Source: JAAZCI01 sp046462535
GTDB lineage: Bacteria; Pseudomonadota; Gammaproteobacteria; Cardiobacteriales; Wohlfahrtiimonadaceae
Direction of reading: 5' to 3'
Assembly: GCA_046462535.1 (NCBI GenBank)
Contig: JBKGVF010000024.1
Coordinates: 62,001 to 126,000, forward strand
DNA: 64,000 bases
Positions 1 to 7,379 of this stretch are shown here, piece after piece (position 1 is the stretch's first letter; each line of letters opens with the position of its first letter). A program made the translations under genes and the position numbers. Under the pieces are notes generated by a model. That model searched no databases, had not been told where the DNA came from, and worked only from the letters and a program-made list of their open reading frames with translations.

Positions 1-264
1 ATTGTTGCCCCTAAGTTATCATTAAAGGCGATTGCACCACTATTATCTGGAGCAGATTTAGTTGTAGCAGTAGATACAGGGTTAGCCCATCTAGCCAATA
101 CGCAAGATAGACCGATCGTAACCCTCTTTCTCGATGGTCCACCGAGCTATGCAGGACCGATACCAACTGCTCATAATAATCACGTTATTAACCTAGGTGG
201 TAAAGGCGCACACCCATCAGTAACTGAAGTCTATAATGCTATTGAATCGTTTAATCTCTTCTAA
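1..264 (+). CDS. Glycosyltransferase family 9 (heptosyltransferase-like), C-terminal fragment
   Basis: Frame 1 is open from the window edge to a TAA at 262-264 and gives the last 87 residues of a protein whose start lies outside. The stretch GADLVVAVDTGLAHLA followed by DRPIVTLF is the conserved C-terminal ADP-sugar-binding segment of GT9 heptosyltransferases. The VDTGLAHLA form looks more like WaaC (heptosyltransferase I) than WaaF, which usually reads NDSGLMH. Enzymes of this family add L-glycero-D-manno-heptose to the lipopolysaccharide inner core on the cytoplasmic face of the inner membrane. The following stretch FLDGPPSYAGP is not the usual YGPTDP, so the exact acceptor is uncertain. 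Confidence 0.7.
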   Translation: MVAPKLSLKAIAPLLSGADLVVAVDTGLAHLANTQDRPIVTLFLDGPPSYAGPIPTAHNNHVINLGGKGAHPSVTEVYNAIESFNLF

Positions 265-291
265 TCGATTACTTTCTCTCTATTGGTGGAT

Positions 292-320
292 GAAAAAATC
301 ACCCTCCATGTAGGAGGGTG
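292..320 (-). terminator. Intrinsic terminator of the secreted unknown gene
   Basis: An 8-bp perfect stem, CACCCTCC (300-307) with GGAGGGTG (313-320) and a 5-nt loop, is followed on the minus strand by a run of six T (292-298 region). It lies just past the stop of the minus-strand gene at 329 and between two convergent genes. On the plus strand it lacks a T-run. Confidence 0.8.
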
Positions 321-328
321 ACTATTGA

Positions 329-976
329 TTAGCGTGCCCCAAAAAGATCAGGTCGATGCTTGATCAAGAGATTACTCTGAACCTCCCCTTGTATTGTGCA
401 GACGGCAACGGTTCGCTCCCCTTCACGGGTTACATAAAATTGCCGCTTCATCTGCTCACCAGGATCCTCTCCAAACTTAGCAGTCTCCCCCTCCTCCCAC
501 TCTTTAGAGTGTGGGTTATACCACTGAGCTTTTGTTACATAAAACCCTTGATCGTCATACCATTCATAATCCGCAAAATAGCTAACAACCTGCTCTGGCG
601 TCTCCTGGAGATAGAATCCCCAATGATACTTAGATCCCATCTCATAATCATTAAGATCGATCACTGAATCATAATAGCCAAGAATAGAGAGCTGCTCACC
701 CACTAAAGGGGTATCAAAAATCAGGCTATGTTGATCAGAATCGGTACGCTCATCTACCTCAAACCAAGCAATCTTATCCCGATTAGCGCGCTTCAGTTGG
801 GGATGCTGATACCCCTTCTCATACAACTCTACTAAAAAATCGGCATCACACTGACTAAAGAGTGTTACAACTCGATCGACAGCAGCTCCCTCTAAAACGG
901 CTGGTGACTCCTCCGCTATAACACCATTACTCAATAATGCCCCCATAAGGATGGTGGATAGTAGTAATTTTCTCAT
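329..976 (-). CDS. Secreted protein of unknown function (215 aa)
   Basis: I do not recognise the family. The N-terminus MRKLLLSTILMGALLSNGVIA is a convincing Sec signal peptide with likely cleavage near residue 21, so the mature protein of about 194 residues should be periplasmic or exported. It has no lipobox. The mature chain is acidic and rich in Tyr and Trp, with two cysteines (in SQCDADF near the N-terminus and in AVCTIQ near the C-terminus) that could form a disulphide. A good ribosome binding site (AGAAGGAG, about 7 nt upstream) supports the start. It is monocistronic: the LysR gene upstream on the same strand is separated by 63 bases, and a terminator follows. Confidence 0.75.
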   Translation of the reverse strand: MRKLLLSTILMGALLSNGVIAEESPAVLEGAAVDRVVTLFSQCDADFLVELYEKGYQHPQLKRANRDKIAWFEVDERTDSDQHSLIFDTPLVGEQLSILGYYDSVIDLNDYEMGSKYHWGFYLQETPEQVVSYFADYEWYDDQGFYVTKAQWYNPHSKEWEEGETAKFGEDPGEQMKRQFYVTREGERTVAVCTIQGEVQSNLLIKHRPDLFGAR

Positions 977-1039
977 TTTAAACTCCTTCTAAATAGATTA
1001 TTACCTCCATCATAACCTCTTCCCTCCTAAAATCCCCAA

Positions 1040-1930
1040 TTAATCTAAACGGTAGAAGGGGGATATTGCATCATGACGGGTCAATTCGATCGTCTCCACA
1101 AACTTCTCTAGTGCTGGAGTTAGATAATCTTTTTCACGATAGATAAAGACTGTCTCAATAGCGCTATACTTTTCGGGCAGCTCATGGCAGTGGATTAATC
1201 CACTCGCCTCATAATGTTGGACCGCTGAATAGGGAACATAAGCCACACCTAATCCTGAAATGACACTTCCTAATGTGGTCTCTAATGTTCCTAGCTCCAT
1301 CTGTTTTGTCGGACGAATCCCAGAATCTCTTAACCACTCTGTTAATTTTGCCCGATAGCCACACCCATCACTAAATATTAATAGGGGCTGCTGCATCAAC
1401 ACCTCAAGTGCTTGATAGGGGCGATCGGCAATGAGAACAAGCTGTTCAGAAAAGACTTTAGCTTCAATAAGATCGGGGTGAGAGGTTAATGCATTCTTAG
1501 TAACAAATGCGCCATCTAATTGATAATTGATCACCTTATCCCGCAATTCAGCGGTAACACCTGTCGAGAGTGTTAAATCCACCTCTTGATACCACTTGTT
1601 AAACTTAGAGAGGATTAGAGGTAATTTAATAACTGTCTCTACCGAGGCAATCTCTAGACGCCCTCGCGGTGTATTAGCCTGAGTACTAAATGCCTTCATC
1701 GCTCGACTTAAGGTGATAATCTCTTGGGCATAGCTTCGCAATGCTTTCCCCTCAGGGGTTAATTTCATGCCCCGTTTGCTCCGATGAAAGAGGGGGACAT
1801 TGAGATCCTCTTCTAACTTCTGAATTCGCGAGCTAACATTTGACTGAACATAGTTAAGTTTCTTAGCTGCACCACTGATCGTACCCACCTCTGCAACTCG
1901 ATCAAAGATCACTAAATCTCGAATATTCAT
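1040..1930 (-). CDS. LysR-family transcriptional regulator
   Basis: A 296-aa protein of normal LysR length. Residues 1-60 carry the winged helix-turn-helix (FDRVAEVGTISGAAKKLN, then SNVSSRIQKLEEDL and LFHRSKRG), and residues about 90-290 form the periplasmic-binding-protein-like effector domain. It is transcribed away from an EamA-type exporter, with 155 bases between the two starts. That is the usual arrangement for a LysR protein controlling its divergent neighbour. A GATTAA-N8-TTAATC dyad in that gap is a candidate operator. The effector is unknown; by analogy it may be an amino acid or metabolite exported by the neighbour. Confidence 0.9.
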   Translation of the reverse strand: MNIRDLVIFDRVAEVGTISGAAKKLNYVQSNVSSRIQKLEEDLNVPLFHRSKRGMKLTPEGKALRSYAQEIITLSRAMKAFSTQANTPRGRLEIASVETVIKLPLILSKFNKWYQEVDLTLSTGVTAELRDKVINYQLDGAFVTKNALTSHPDLIEAKVFSEQLVLIADRPYQALEVLMQQPLLIFSDGCGYRAKLTEWLRDSGIRPTKQMELGTLETTLGSVISGLGVAYVPYSAVQHYEASGLIHCHELPEKYSAIETVFIYREKDYLTPALEKFVETIELTRHDAISPFYRLD

Positions 1931-1982
1931 CGCCTCTCCCTAATGATTTAACATTAACGCACAATCTATCACAAATAATGAT

Positions 1983-2002
1983 GATTAACTCTATTATTAA
2001 TC
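1983..2002. promoter_or_regulatory. Candidate LysR operator
   Basis: Perfect inverted repeat GATTAA (1983-1988), 8-nt spacer, TTAATC (1997-2002). It lies between the divergent lysR and exporter genes and directly upstream of a good sigma70 -35 for the exporter. Its centre is near -48 relative to the predicted start point. LysR proteins typically bind dyads with a T-N11-A core in this region. The assignment is inference from position and symmetry. Confidence 0.5.
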
Positions 2003-2004
2003 GT

Positions 2005-2033
2005 TTTACATGATCCTAATGGGAAGATAAATT
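2005..2033 (+). promoter_or_regulatory. Sigma70-type promoter of the EamA exporter
   Basis: TTTACA at 2005-2010, a 17-nt spacer, and TAAATT at 2028-2033. The predicted start point is near 2040, leaving a leader of about 46 nt before the ATG at 2086. The -35 matches 5 of 6 consensus bases and the -10 matches 4 of 6, which suits a promoter needing activation. Confidence 0.5.
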
Positions 2034-2085
2034 AAAACATAGAGAAAAGCTATCACTAATCTAATTTGAGGGTAAGGAGTTTACA

Positions 2086-3126
2086 ATGAGAAGAGATTCA
2101 GTTTTATATGGCGCCCTACTGCTGCTCATTGCTAGCGGCTCATGGGGCGCGATGTTCCCTATAGCTGGAGATGCCTTCAACTACATCAGCCCCTACTACT
2201 TCACAGTTATTCGCTATGTTCCGGTTGCCATTATTTTAGCCATTCTACTCTATTTTCGTGAAGGAAGCGCAGCATTTCGGACTGAAGGGAACTGTTTTGC
2301 CATCTGGTTTTTTGGCTCTATGGGCTTCACCATCTACAATCTTTTGATGTTTGTAGGGCAAGAGAAACTTGGTGATGCTGGTGTCTTAATTGCATCCATT
2401 ATGGAAGCTTCCGTTCCAATCATCTCAGTAATAGTCATGTGGTTAGTCTACCAATCTCGCCCAAGTCTATTTACATTAGGTACCATCATTGTCGCTTTTA
2501 TCGGTGTCTTCTTAGTCGTTACAAATGGTAATATTGCGTTACTAATTGGTGATAATCGTCTCTGGCCTCTCTTCTTACTCTTTTTAGCAGCCTTAGGTTG
2601 GGCTCTCTACACTATTGGTGGATCACGCTTTCCAAAATGGTCAGTACTACGCTACTCAACATTAAGCATCATCTATGGCATGATCACCACCACCCTACTG
2701 GTTCTTATCGGTACTGCTATTGGGGTAATAGAGGCCCCCTCTTTAGAAGCAGTCTATACCGTTCGTTACCATATGCTCTTTATGATTACACTACCTGGGC
2801 TCTTTGCTCTCTTAGGTTGGAATAAAGGGGTACAGATCATTTCACCCATTAATGCTGTTCTTTTTATCAATTTCGCCCCCGTCACAACCATCATCATTCG
2901 CCTCTTTCAGGGCTATACCATAAGCCCATATGAGATTGCTGGAGTGACTCTGGTCTGCGCGATGATTATTGCGAATAATCTTTATCAGCGTTATGTCGAT
3001 GGTAAAAAACGTGTTGCACTAGGAGAAAAAGCTCTCAATCACTATTTACAAAAACATCCTGAACAACGACGCCAAGCAATCCCTGCAGGTAAAGAACTTA
3101 AGCAGAAGGAGATTCCACTACAGTAG
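2086..3126 (+). CDS. EamA/DMT-superfamily transporter
   Basis: A 346-aa membrane protein with about ten hydrophobic segments from residue 8 to 300 in the two-fold EamA repeat layout, and a hydrophilic basic tail of about 45 residues. The first segment, LLIASGSWGAMFPIAGDAF, is the typical opening of drug/metabolite exporters (YdcZ/RhaT-like DMT superfamily). Such proteins usually export amino acids, nucleosides or small toxic metabolites across the inner membrane. The substrate cannot be read from the sequence. AAGGAG at 2074-2079 supports the ATG. The divergent LysR gene probably regulates it. Confidence 0.88.
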   Translation: MRRDSVLYGALLLLIASGSWGAMFPIAGDAFNYISPYYFTVIRYVPVAIILAILLYFREGSAAFRTEGNCFAIWFFGSMGFTIYNLLMFVGQEKLGDAGVLIASIMEASVPIISVIVMWLVYQSRPSLFTLGTIIVAFIGVFLVVTNGNIALLIGDNRLWPLFLLFLAALGWALYTIGGSRFPKWSVLRYSTLSIIYGMITTTLLVLIGTAIGVIEAPSLEAVYTVRYHMLFMITLPGLFALLGWNKGVQIISPINAVLFINFAPVTTIIIRLFQGYTISPYEIAGVTLVCAMIIANNLYQRYVDGKKRVALGEKALNHYLQKHPEQRRQAIPAGKELKQKEIPLQ

Positions 3127-3142
3127 CGCACAGCTCCATAAT

Positions 3143-3180
3143 AAAAGAGAGAGGGTAATCCATACATCCCCTCTCTCTTC
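3143..3180. terminator. Bidirectional intrinsic terminator
   Basis: An 11-bp stem, AAGAGAGAGGG (3145-3155) with CCCTCTCTCTT (3169-3179), lies between the convergent exporter and yffB-like genes. On the minus strand the stem is followed by TTTTATTAT, so it works best for the yffB-like gene. The plus-strand T-run is weaker. Confidence 0.65.
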
Positions 3181-3225
3181 TTCACACTTTAACTTTAGAC
3201 TTAATAATAGAGGCTAACTCTTAAA

Positions 3226-3588
3226 CTACTGTTGATTTAAAAAACGCTCATACTTCTCAGCAGAGAAACCCACTAATACCCCCTTATCATCCACCAACAA
3301 TGGACGACGAATAATCGTTGGCTCATCAAGCATCACCATTAATGCAACAGTATGGTCATCAGCAATAATTTTCTCTTTACTCTCTTCATCTAGATTGCGC
3401 CAAGTTGTACTGCGCCGATTAATCAGCTCCTTCAAAGGGACTAAGGCCATCAACTCTTTTGCTAATCCCTCATCTATACCCTCTTTGCGATAATCATGAA
3501 AGCGATATGTAATGGCTTTTTCATCAAGCCACTTACGTGCTTTACGAATCGTATCGCAATTACTAATTCCATACATTGTCAGTTCCAT
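3226..3588 (-). CDS. yffB: ArsC/Spx-family protein, YffB-like
   Basis: A 120-aa thioredoxin-fold protein. MYGISNCDTIRKARKWL near the N-terminus and the YRFHDYRKEG segment match the YffB branch of the ArsC family. The later INRRSTTWR and TIIRRPLL segments correspond to the conserved arginines of the fold. It keeps only one cysteine in the active-site position (C12 in SNCDT), with no CXXC pair. YffB proteins resemble arsenate reductase but their cellular substrate is not settled; a role in glutathione-dependent thiol chemistry has been proposed. No ars genes are nearby, so arsenate detoxification is not supported. A GGTGG ribosome binding site precedes the ATG. Confidence 0.85.
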   Translation of the reverse strand: MELTMYGISNCDTIRKARKWLDEKAITYRFHDYRKEGIDEGLAKELMALVPLKELINRRSTTWRNLDEESKEKIIADDHTVALMVMLDEPTIIRRPLLVDDKGVLVGFSAEKYERFLNQQ

Positions 3589-3668
3589 AAATCCACCTTA
3601 CTTATTTCTACTTGGAGATGATCTCATTATGGGATATAAATCAATAAAACGGCACTCCTTTCTTAATC

Positions 3669-3699
3669 TTTACACAGAAAAATAATTTTTGACTATAAT
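3669..3699 (+). promoter_or_regulatory. Candidate promoter of the 205-aa unknown gene
   Basis: A perfect TATAAT at 3694-3699 is preceded by TTTACA at 3669-3674. The 19-nt spacer is longer than optimal, so the -35 assignment is uncertain. The -10 alone is strong and lies 57 bases before the start codon. Confidence 0.4.
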
Positions 3700-3756
3700 A
3701 ACAATCAACTACCTAAACTTTTCCATCTAACAAATATAGGTTAATAGATAGATAAT

Positions 3757-4374
3757 ATGTTAAATCGTAAACATCAAGAACTCTCCAATATTGTTACTAC
3801 TTTCAATCAAAATGAGATTATGGTTGATACCACTCATCTCTTAGAGTCACTACAAGTTGAAGAGGTTACTCTCCAGACATTAACAGAGATTAATGAGATC
3901 CCGACCACAAGTCTGATGCTCTTTAATGAGCACATGGCTAATATCATCGGGGGAACCGATCTCATCGCGTTTAATCATAAACCTGACAGCATCACTAAAG
4001 AGCTCATGGCAGCAGGCCTTATCTGTATGAGTGATGCCCCCGAGCCTATCGCTCTAGAGAAGCATTTACAGCGTCGTGAAGGCTATCTTAGCCTCCCATA
4101 CTATGGCTGCATTATTGCTATTCCTGCTAAAGGGCGAACCTTTACTCTGAATGGTTATCGCCTAACCACCACTGGAGAGATTCTCTACCGAATGTTGATG
4201 GCTCAAAATAGTGAAGAACGTGGGTATAAAATTACTGTAGAAGAAGCAAAAGCATTTATCCAGCAACTGATGCAGTTGCCTACTTTTGCCAATATTAGTA
4301 GTGTCTCATTTTATCGAAATAAGGAAGGGCATTTCATCTATTATGAAGAGATTATCATCGATCGCCCCCACTAA
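3757..4374 (+). CDS. Protein of unknown function (205 aa)
   Basis: I do not recognise a family. The protein is soluble, with no signal peptide or membrane segment. Residues 1-60 look helical and residues about 110-205 mixed alpha/beta. The segment TFTLNGYRLTTTGEILYRML (about residues 127-146) is the most motif-like stretch and has the L-T-x-x-G-x-x-L pattern seen in several small-ligand or winged-helix-like C-terminal domains. It is a single-gene unit with its own likely promoter and a strong terminator. The ribosome binding site before the ATG (AATAGATAGATAAT) is weak. Codon use resembles its neighbours, so there is no sign of recent transfer. Confidence 0.7.
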   Translation: MLNRKHQELSNIVTTFNQNEIMVDTTHLLESLQVEEVTLQTLTEINEIPTTSLMLFNEHMANIIGGTDLIAFNHKPDSITKELMAAGLICMSDAPEPIALEKHLQRREGYLSLPYYGCIIAIPAKGRTFTLNGYRLTTTGEILYRMLMAQNSEERGYKITVEEAKAFIQQLMQLPTFANISSVSFYRNKEGHFIYYEEIIIDRPH

Positions 4375-4412
4375 GCTAAGTTTCATCTTTTATCTAGATA
4401 AAAGGTAACCTT

Positions 4413-4460
4413 AAAGAGAGAGCGCAATACTTTAATAACGAGTGTTGCGCTCTCTTTTTT
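4413..4460 (+). terminator. Strong intrinsic terminator
   Basis: A 15-bp stem with one G-T wobble (4417-4431 with 4441-4455; core GAGAGCGCAA/TTGTGCGCTC-type pairing) is followed by a run of six T ending at 4460. It closes the 205-aa unknown gene. The neighbouring minus-strand SDR gene ends at 4469, so the same hairpin may also stop that transcript, although the T-run on that side is short. Confidence 0.85.
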
Positions 4461-4468
4461 GTAGCAAT

Positions 4469-5098
4469 CTAACCACTTACTAAACTGATTCTCTGGTTGA
4501 GATAAGCCCCCTCTTCAATCTCATCTACTAAAGCTAAAGCATAATCTTTATAGCTTATATAACTCTCCCCCTGACTATTAAGGTGCAATAGATCACCACC
4601 AACTTGATAAGATCCATTTTGTACCCCCTCATAATCAAAAAGAGCTGCCGGACTGATATAGGTCCAAACCAAATCATCAAGGCTCTCTAATAATGATAAG
4701 CCACGTGCCATATTAAGAGCAGTAGGTTTAAATGGCTCAGGGAAATCTGCTAATTCATATAATCTCTGTTGTCGCTTCTCATCAACAAAGAGTGAACCTG
4801 CCCCACCTACTACAATTAAACGTGTATCACTGCCCCTCAAACATTCAATAAGATGAGCTAATGAGTCATAATGTAACTCCTCATGACCTGGAGAGGCGTT
4901 AAATGCATCAACAACAACATCGAAAGCTGTCAACTCCTCTCGAGTTAAAGCGAATAGATCCCGCTCAAGAAGAGGAATCGCCTCCGTCACACGCGCTGCA
5001 TTGCGGACAATTGCTGTAACCGGTAAATCCCGCTCTATCGTTTCTTGAAGAATTAAACGACCCTGTTTTCCCGTAGCTCCAATAATACCAATTTTCAT
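4469..5098 (-). CDS. NAD(P)-binding atypical short-chain dehydrogenase (NmrA/YwnB-like)
   Basis: A 209-aa Rossmann protein. MKIGIIGATGKQGRLILQE is the GxxGxxG dinucleotide-binding motif of the atypical SDR group, followed by VTAIVRN, which normally sets NADP preference, and LIVVGGAGSLF in the middle. This pattern is typical of YwnB/YhfK-like NAD(P)H-binding oxidoreductases or flavin-reductase-like sensors. The canonical SDR YxxxK pair is not evident, which fits atypical members. Substrate unknown. It lies downstream of the his operon but is separated from it by the his terminator and 109 bases. Confidence 0.82.
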   Translation of the reverse strand: MKIGIIGATGKQGRLILQETIERDLPVTAIVRNAARVTEAIPLLERDLFALTREELTAFDVVVDAFNASPGHEELHYDSLAHLIECLRGSDTRLIVVGGAGSLFVDEKRQQRLYELADFPEPFKPTALNMARGLSLLESLDDLVWTYISPAALFDYEGVQNGSYQVGGDLLHLNSQGESYISYKDYALALVDEIEEGAYLNQRISLVSG

Positions 5099-5207
5099 CT
5101 GTGACTCCTTTTAAAGGTCGATCTTCTATCAACCACTCAACTCACTATATAACGCTCAATTGAGAAAAGAGAACCTTTTTTTACAGATTTACATTTCACT
5201 ATGGCAT

Positions 5208-5229
5208 AAAAAAAGCCCCTAATGGGGCT
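5208..5229 (-). terminator. Terminator of the histidine operon
   Basis: AGCCCC (5214-5219), loop TAAT, GGGGCT (5224-5229). On the minus strand the hairpin is followed by seven T (5214 down to 5208). It lies 30 bases past the hisIE stop. Confidence 0.88.
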
Positions 5230-5259
5230 CTATAATCGATCTGCTCTTTTTAGTATCAC

Positions 5260-5874
5260 CTATGCTTGATTCCGCTCTTTTAACTTATCAATAATATCAC
5301 TCCACGTTAATGATTGGTTATGAAGAAGAATCGTCGCATGGTAGAGGAGATCCGCCATCTCACAAACCACCTCGTCACGATCATTGACTGCAGCGGCAAG
5401 AGCTACCTCTACCCCCTCTTCGCCTACCTTTTGCGCAATACGCTTTGTTCCTTGTTGATAGAGTGAAGCAGTATACGATTGACTAGGATCCCCCCCTTTC
5501 CGCTTAGATAAAAACTGCTCAAGTCGGCTAAAGAAGCTCCATTGTGTCTCTTTTGAATTCTCCTCAAAACAGCTAATTCGCTCCAAGTGACAGGTATCTC
5601 CAACGGGATTAACCAATATTAAAAGCGCATCTTGATCACAATCGAGGCTCATTGAGACAATATGTAGAGAATTTCCAGAAGTCTCCCCTTTTTGCCATAA
5701 ACGCTGTTTCGTTCGTGAATAAAAAGTAACTAAACCACTTTTAATACTTTCATCTAAGGCTTCTTGATTCATAAACCCTAACATTAACACTTCTGAGCTA
5801 CGATAATCTTGAATAATTGCCGGAAGCAATCCTTCAACCTTCTCCCAATCTACTTCGGCCACTAATTTATCCAT
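5260..5874 (-). CDS. hisI: Bifunctional phosphoribosyl-AMP cyclohydrolase / phosphoribosyl-ATP pyrophosphatase
   Basis: HisIE catalyses steps 2 and 3 of histidine synthesis in the cytoplasm. The N-terminal HisI half (about residues 1-115) carries LDCDQDALL and GDTCH, the metal-binding cyclohydrolase motifs. The C-terminal HisE half has AQKVGEEGVEVALAA and EMADLLYH of the MazG-like pyrophosphatase. I place the start at the ATG at 5874 (MDKLVAEVDW), because AGGAG lies 7 nt upstream. A longer GTG start at 5904 has no such site. With this start the gene overlaps hisF by 8 bases (ATGGATAA), implying translational coupling. Last gene of the operon. Confidence 0.95.
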   Translation of the reverse strand: MDKLVAEVDWEKVEGLLPAIIQDYRSSEVLMLGFMNQEALDESIKSGLVTFYSRTKQRLWQKGETSGNSLHIVSMSLDCDQDALLILVNPVGDTCHLERISCFEENSKETQWSFFSRLEQFLSKRKGGDPSQSYTASLYQQGTKRIAQKVGEEGVEVALAAAVNDRDEVVCEMADLLYHATILLHNQSLTWSDIIDKLKERNQA

Positions 5875-6649
5875 CTTTTCGCTCCTGAACCTTAAGTCCT
5901 TCACTCTGCAGATAAGCCTTTAACTCACCTATCTCTAAAATTCCTTTATGGAAAGCTGATGCGCCTAGTGTTCCATCAACAGAAGCAACAAGATAAGCAT
6001 CTCTAAAATGCTCCTTAGCTCCAGCACCACCTGAGGCGATTAAATTGATCGACACTGCCGCCCTCACCTGCTTTAGTTGCTCTAAATCATAGCCTGTGCG
6101 AACACCATCTTGATTCATCATATTGAGCACGATTTCACCTGCACCTTGCTGTTCAATTTCGCGAACCCAATCAAGTGTCCGCCAAGCTGTTTTACTGCTG
6201 GTCTCCTCACTTCCGGTTAAGGTGTAGACAAAGTAATCTTTTCGCTCTGCATCGTAGTAAGAATCAACGCCCACGACAACACGCTCAGATCCAAATGCCG
6301 CCACTAACTCACCAATAAACTCAGGTCGTTCTAAAGCGGGGGAGTTAATGGAGATCTTATCCGCACCATTAGTTAAAACAGCCTGCGCATCCTCAAGTGT
6401 GCGAATTCCACCGGCAACCGCAAGGGGGATATCAATAACTGAAGCGATCTTACTGACCCAGCTTTTATCAACCACCTCTCCCCGAGTTGATGCCATAATG
6501 TCATAAACCACCAGCTCATCTGCACCTTCATCACTATAGCGCTTTGCAAGCGTCAATAGGTCCCCCATCTTCTCATGATTTCGAAACTGTGTTCCCTTAA
6601 CGACAGTACCATCTTTAACATCAAGACATGCGATTATTCTTGCCAACAT
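5867..6649 (-). CDS. hisF: Imidazole glycerol phosphate synthase cyclase subunit HisF
   Basis: A 260-aa TIM barrel that makes IGP and AICAR from PRFAR using ammonia normally delivered by HisH. The N-terminal catalytic Asp lies in IIACLDVKDG and the second in VVGVDSYY. LAVAGGIRTLEDA, NGADKISINS and LIASGGAGAKEHF are the phosphate-binding loops. The residues recalled as forming the ammonia gate (the early Arg, Glu in GADELV, Lys in GADK, Glu in AGEIVLN) are all present, so the protein looks able to dock a glutaminase. It overlaps hisA by 16 bases. No hisH occurs in the operon, so the glutaminase must be encoded elsewhere or be missing. Confidence 0.97.
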   Translation of the reverse strand: MLARIIACLDVKDGTVVKGTQFRNHEKMGDLLTLAKRYSDEGADELVVYDIMASTRGEVVDKSWVSKIASVIDIPLAVAGGIRTLEDAQAVLTNGADKISINSPALERPEFIGELVAAFGSERVVVGVDSYYDAERKDYFVYTLTGSEETSSKTAWRTLDWVREIEQQGAGEIVLNMMNQDGVRTGYDLEQLKQVRAAVSINLIASGGAGAKEHFRDAYLVASVDGTLGASAFHKGILEIGELKAYLQSEGLKVQERKDG

Positions 6650-7365
6650 TGTACGGCCTCTGCTACGGTTAAACGATTCTCTAAAAGGGCCCGCCCCACT
6701 ATTACCCCGCTCACACCTGTCGATTTTAGATCTGCAATATCGTCAACTCCTCCAATCCCACCAGAAGATTGGAAGGCAATCAGCGGGAACTCCTGGCACA
6801 ACTCCCGATAGAGTGCAACATTAGAGCCAGTTAACATTCCATCTTTAGAGATATCTGTACAGAGTACATGCTCAAGCCCTACCCGCTCATAACGATCGAT
6901 TAGACTCTCTAATGTTAAATGGCTCGTCTCCTGCCAACCACTTAAGGCAACACGCTTCTCCCCCTCCTCAATACGGATATCAAGAGCAAGTACAATTCGA
7001 TTGCCCCCAAACTGATGGAACCACTCCTCTACACGCTGAGGCTCTTTCACTGCGGTAGATCCTACAACAACACGAGCGACCCCTATCTCTAATAGAGCAG
7101 CAACATCCTCTTCAGTTCGAATCCCCCCCCCAACTTGAATAGGAGCGTCAATCGCTTTTACAATCGCTTCAATAGCTTTGAGTTGCCGTTGAGTTGGATC
7201 CTTCGCCCCATCTAAATCGACAAGGTGCAGATAGGTAGCACCTTGATCAAGATACTCCTGAAATTTATCAATTGGGGAGTAATTAAAATGAGTTTGACGG
7301 CTATAATCGCCCTGCTCAAGACGAACAATCTTTCCATCAATAAGATCTAATGCTGGAATAATCAT
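6634..7365 (-). CDS. hisA: ProFAR isomerase HisA
   Basis: A 243-aa (beta-alpha)8 barrel that converts ProFAR to PRFAR, the fourth step of histidine synthesis. The start MIIPALDLIDGKIVRLEQGDY holds the catalytic Asp in ALDLIDG. The second catalytic Asp is in CTDISKDGMLTG. IQVGGGIRTEEDV and FQSSGGIGGVDD are phosphate-binding loops. Length matches the family (about 245 aa). It sits 14 bases after the hisB stop, where most gammaproteobacteria place hisH, and overlaps hisF. Confidence 0.97.
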   Translation of the reverse strand: MIIPALDLIDGKIVRLEQGDYSRQTHFNYSPIDKFQEYLDQGATYLHLVDLDGAKDPTQRQLKAIEAIVKAIDAPIQVGGGIRTEEDVAALLEIGVARVVVGSTAVKEPQRVEEWFHQFGGNRIVLALDIRIEEGEKRVALSGWQETSHLTLESLIDRYERVGLEHVLCTDISKDGMLTGSNVALYRELCQEFPLIAFQSSGGIGGVDDIADLKSTGVSGVIVGRALLENRLTVAEAVQCWQE

Positions 7366-7379
7366 AGTGGCTCCTTAAA

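Noticed and set aside
356..667. 103-codon plus-strand frame opposite the secreted unknown gene
   Set aside because: The minus-strand frame has a signal peptide, a good ribosome binding site and a terminator. The plus frame has none of these.
3226..3588. Arsenate reductase in an arsenic resistance operon
   Set aside because: The YffB-type motifs and the absence of arsR, arsB or arsH nearby argue against arsenic detoxification.
7366..7379. A fragment of hisH between hisB and hisA
   Set aside because: Only 14 bases lie between the two genes, so no remnant can exist there. No other glutaminase-like Cys-His-Glu frame was found in the window.
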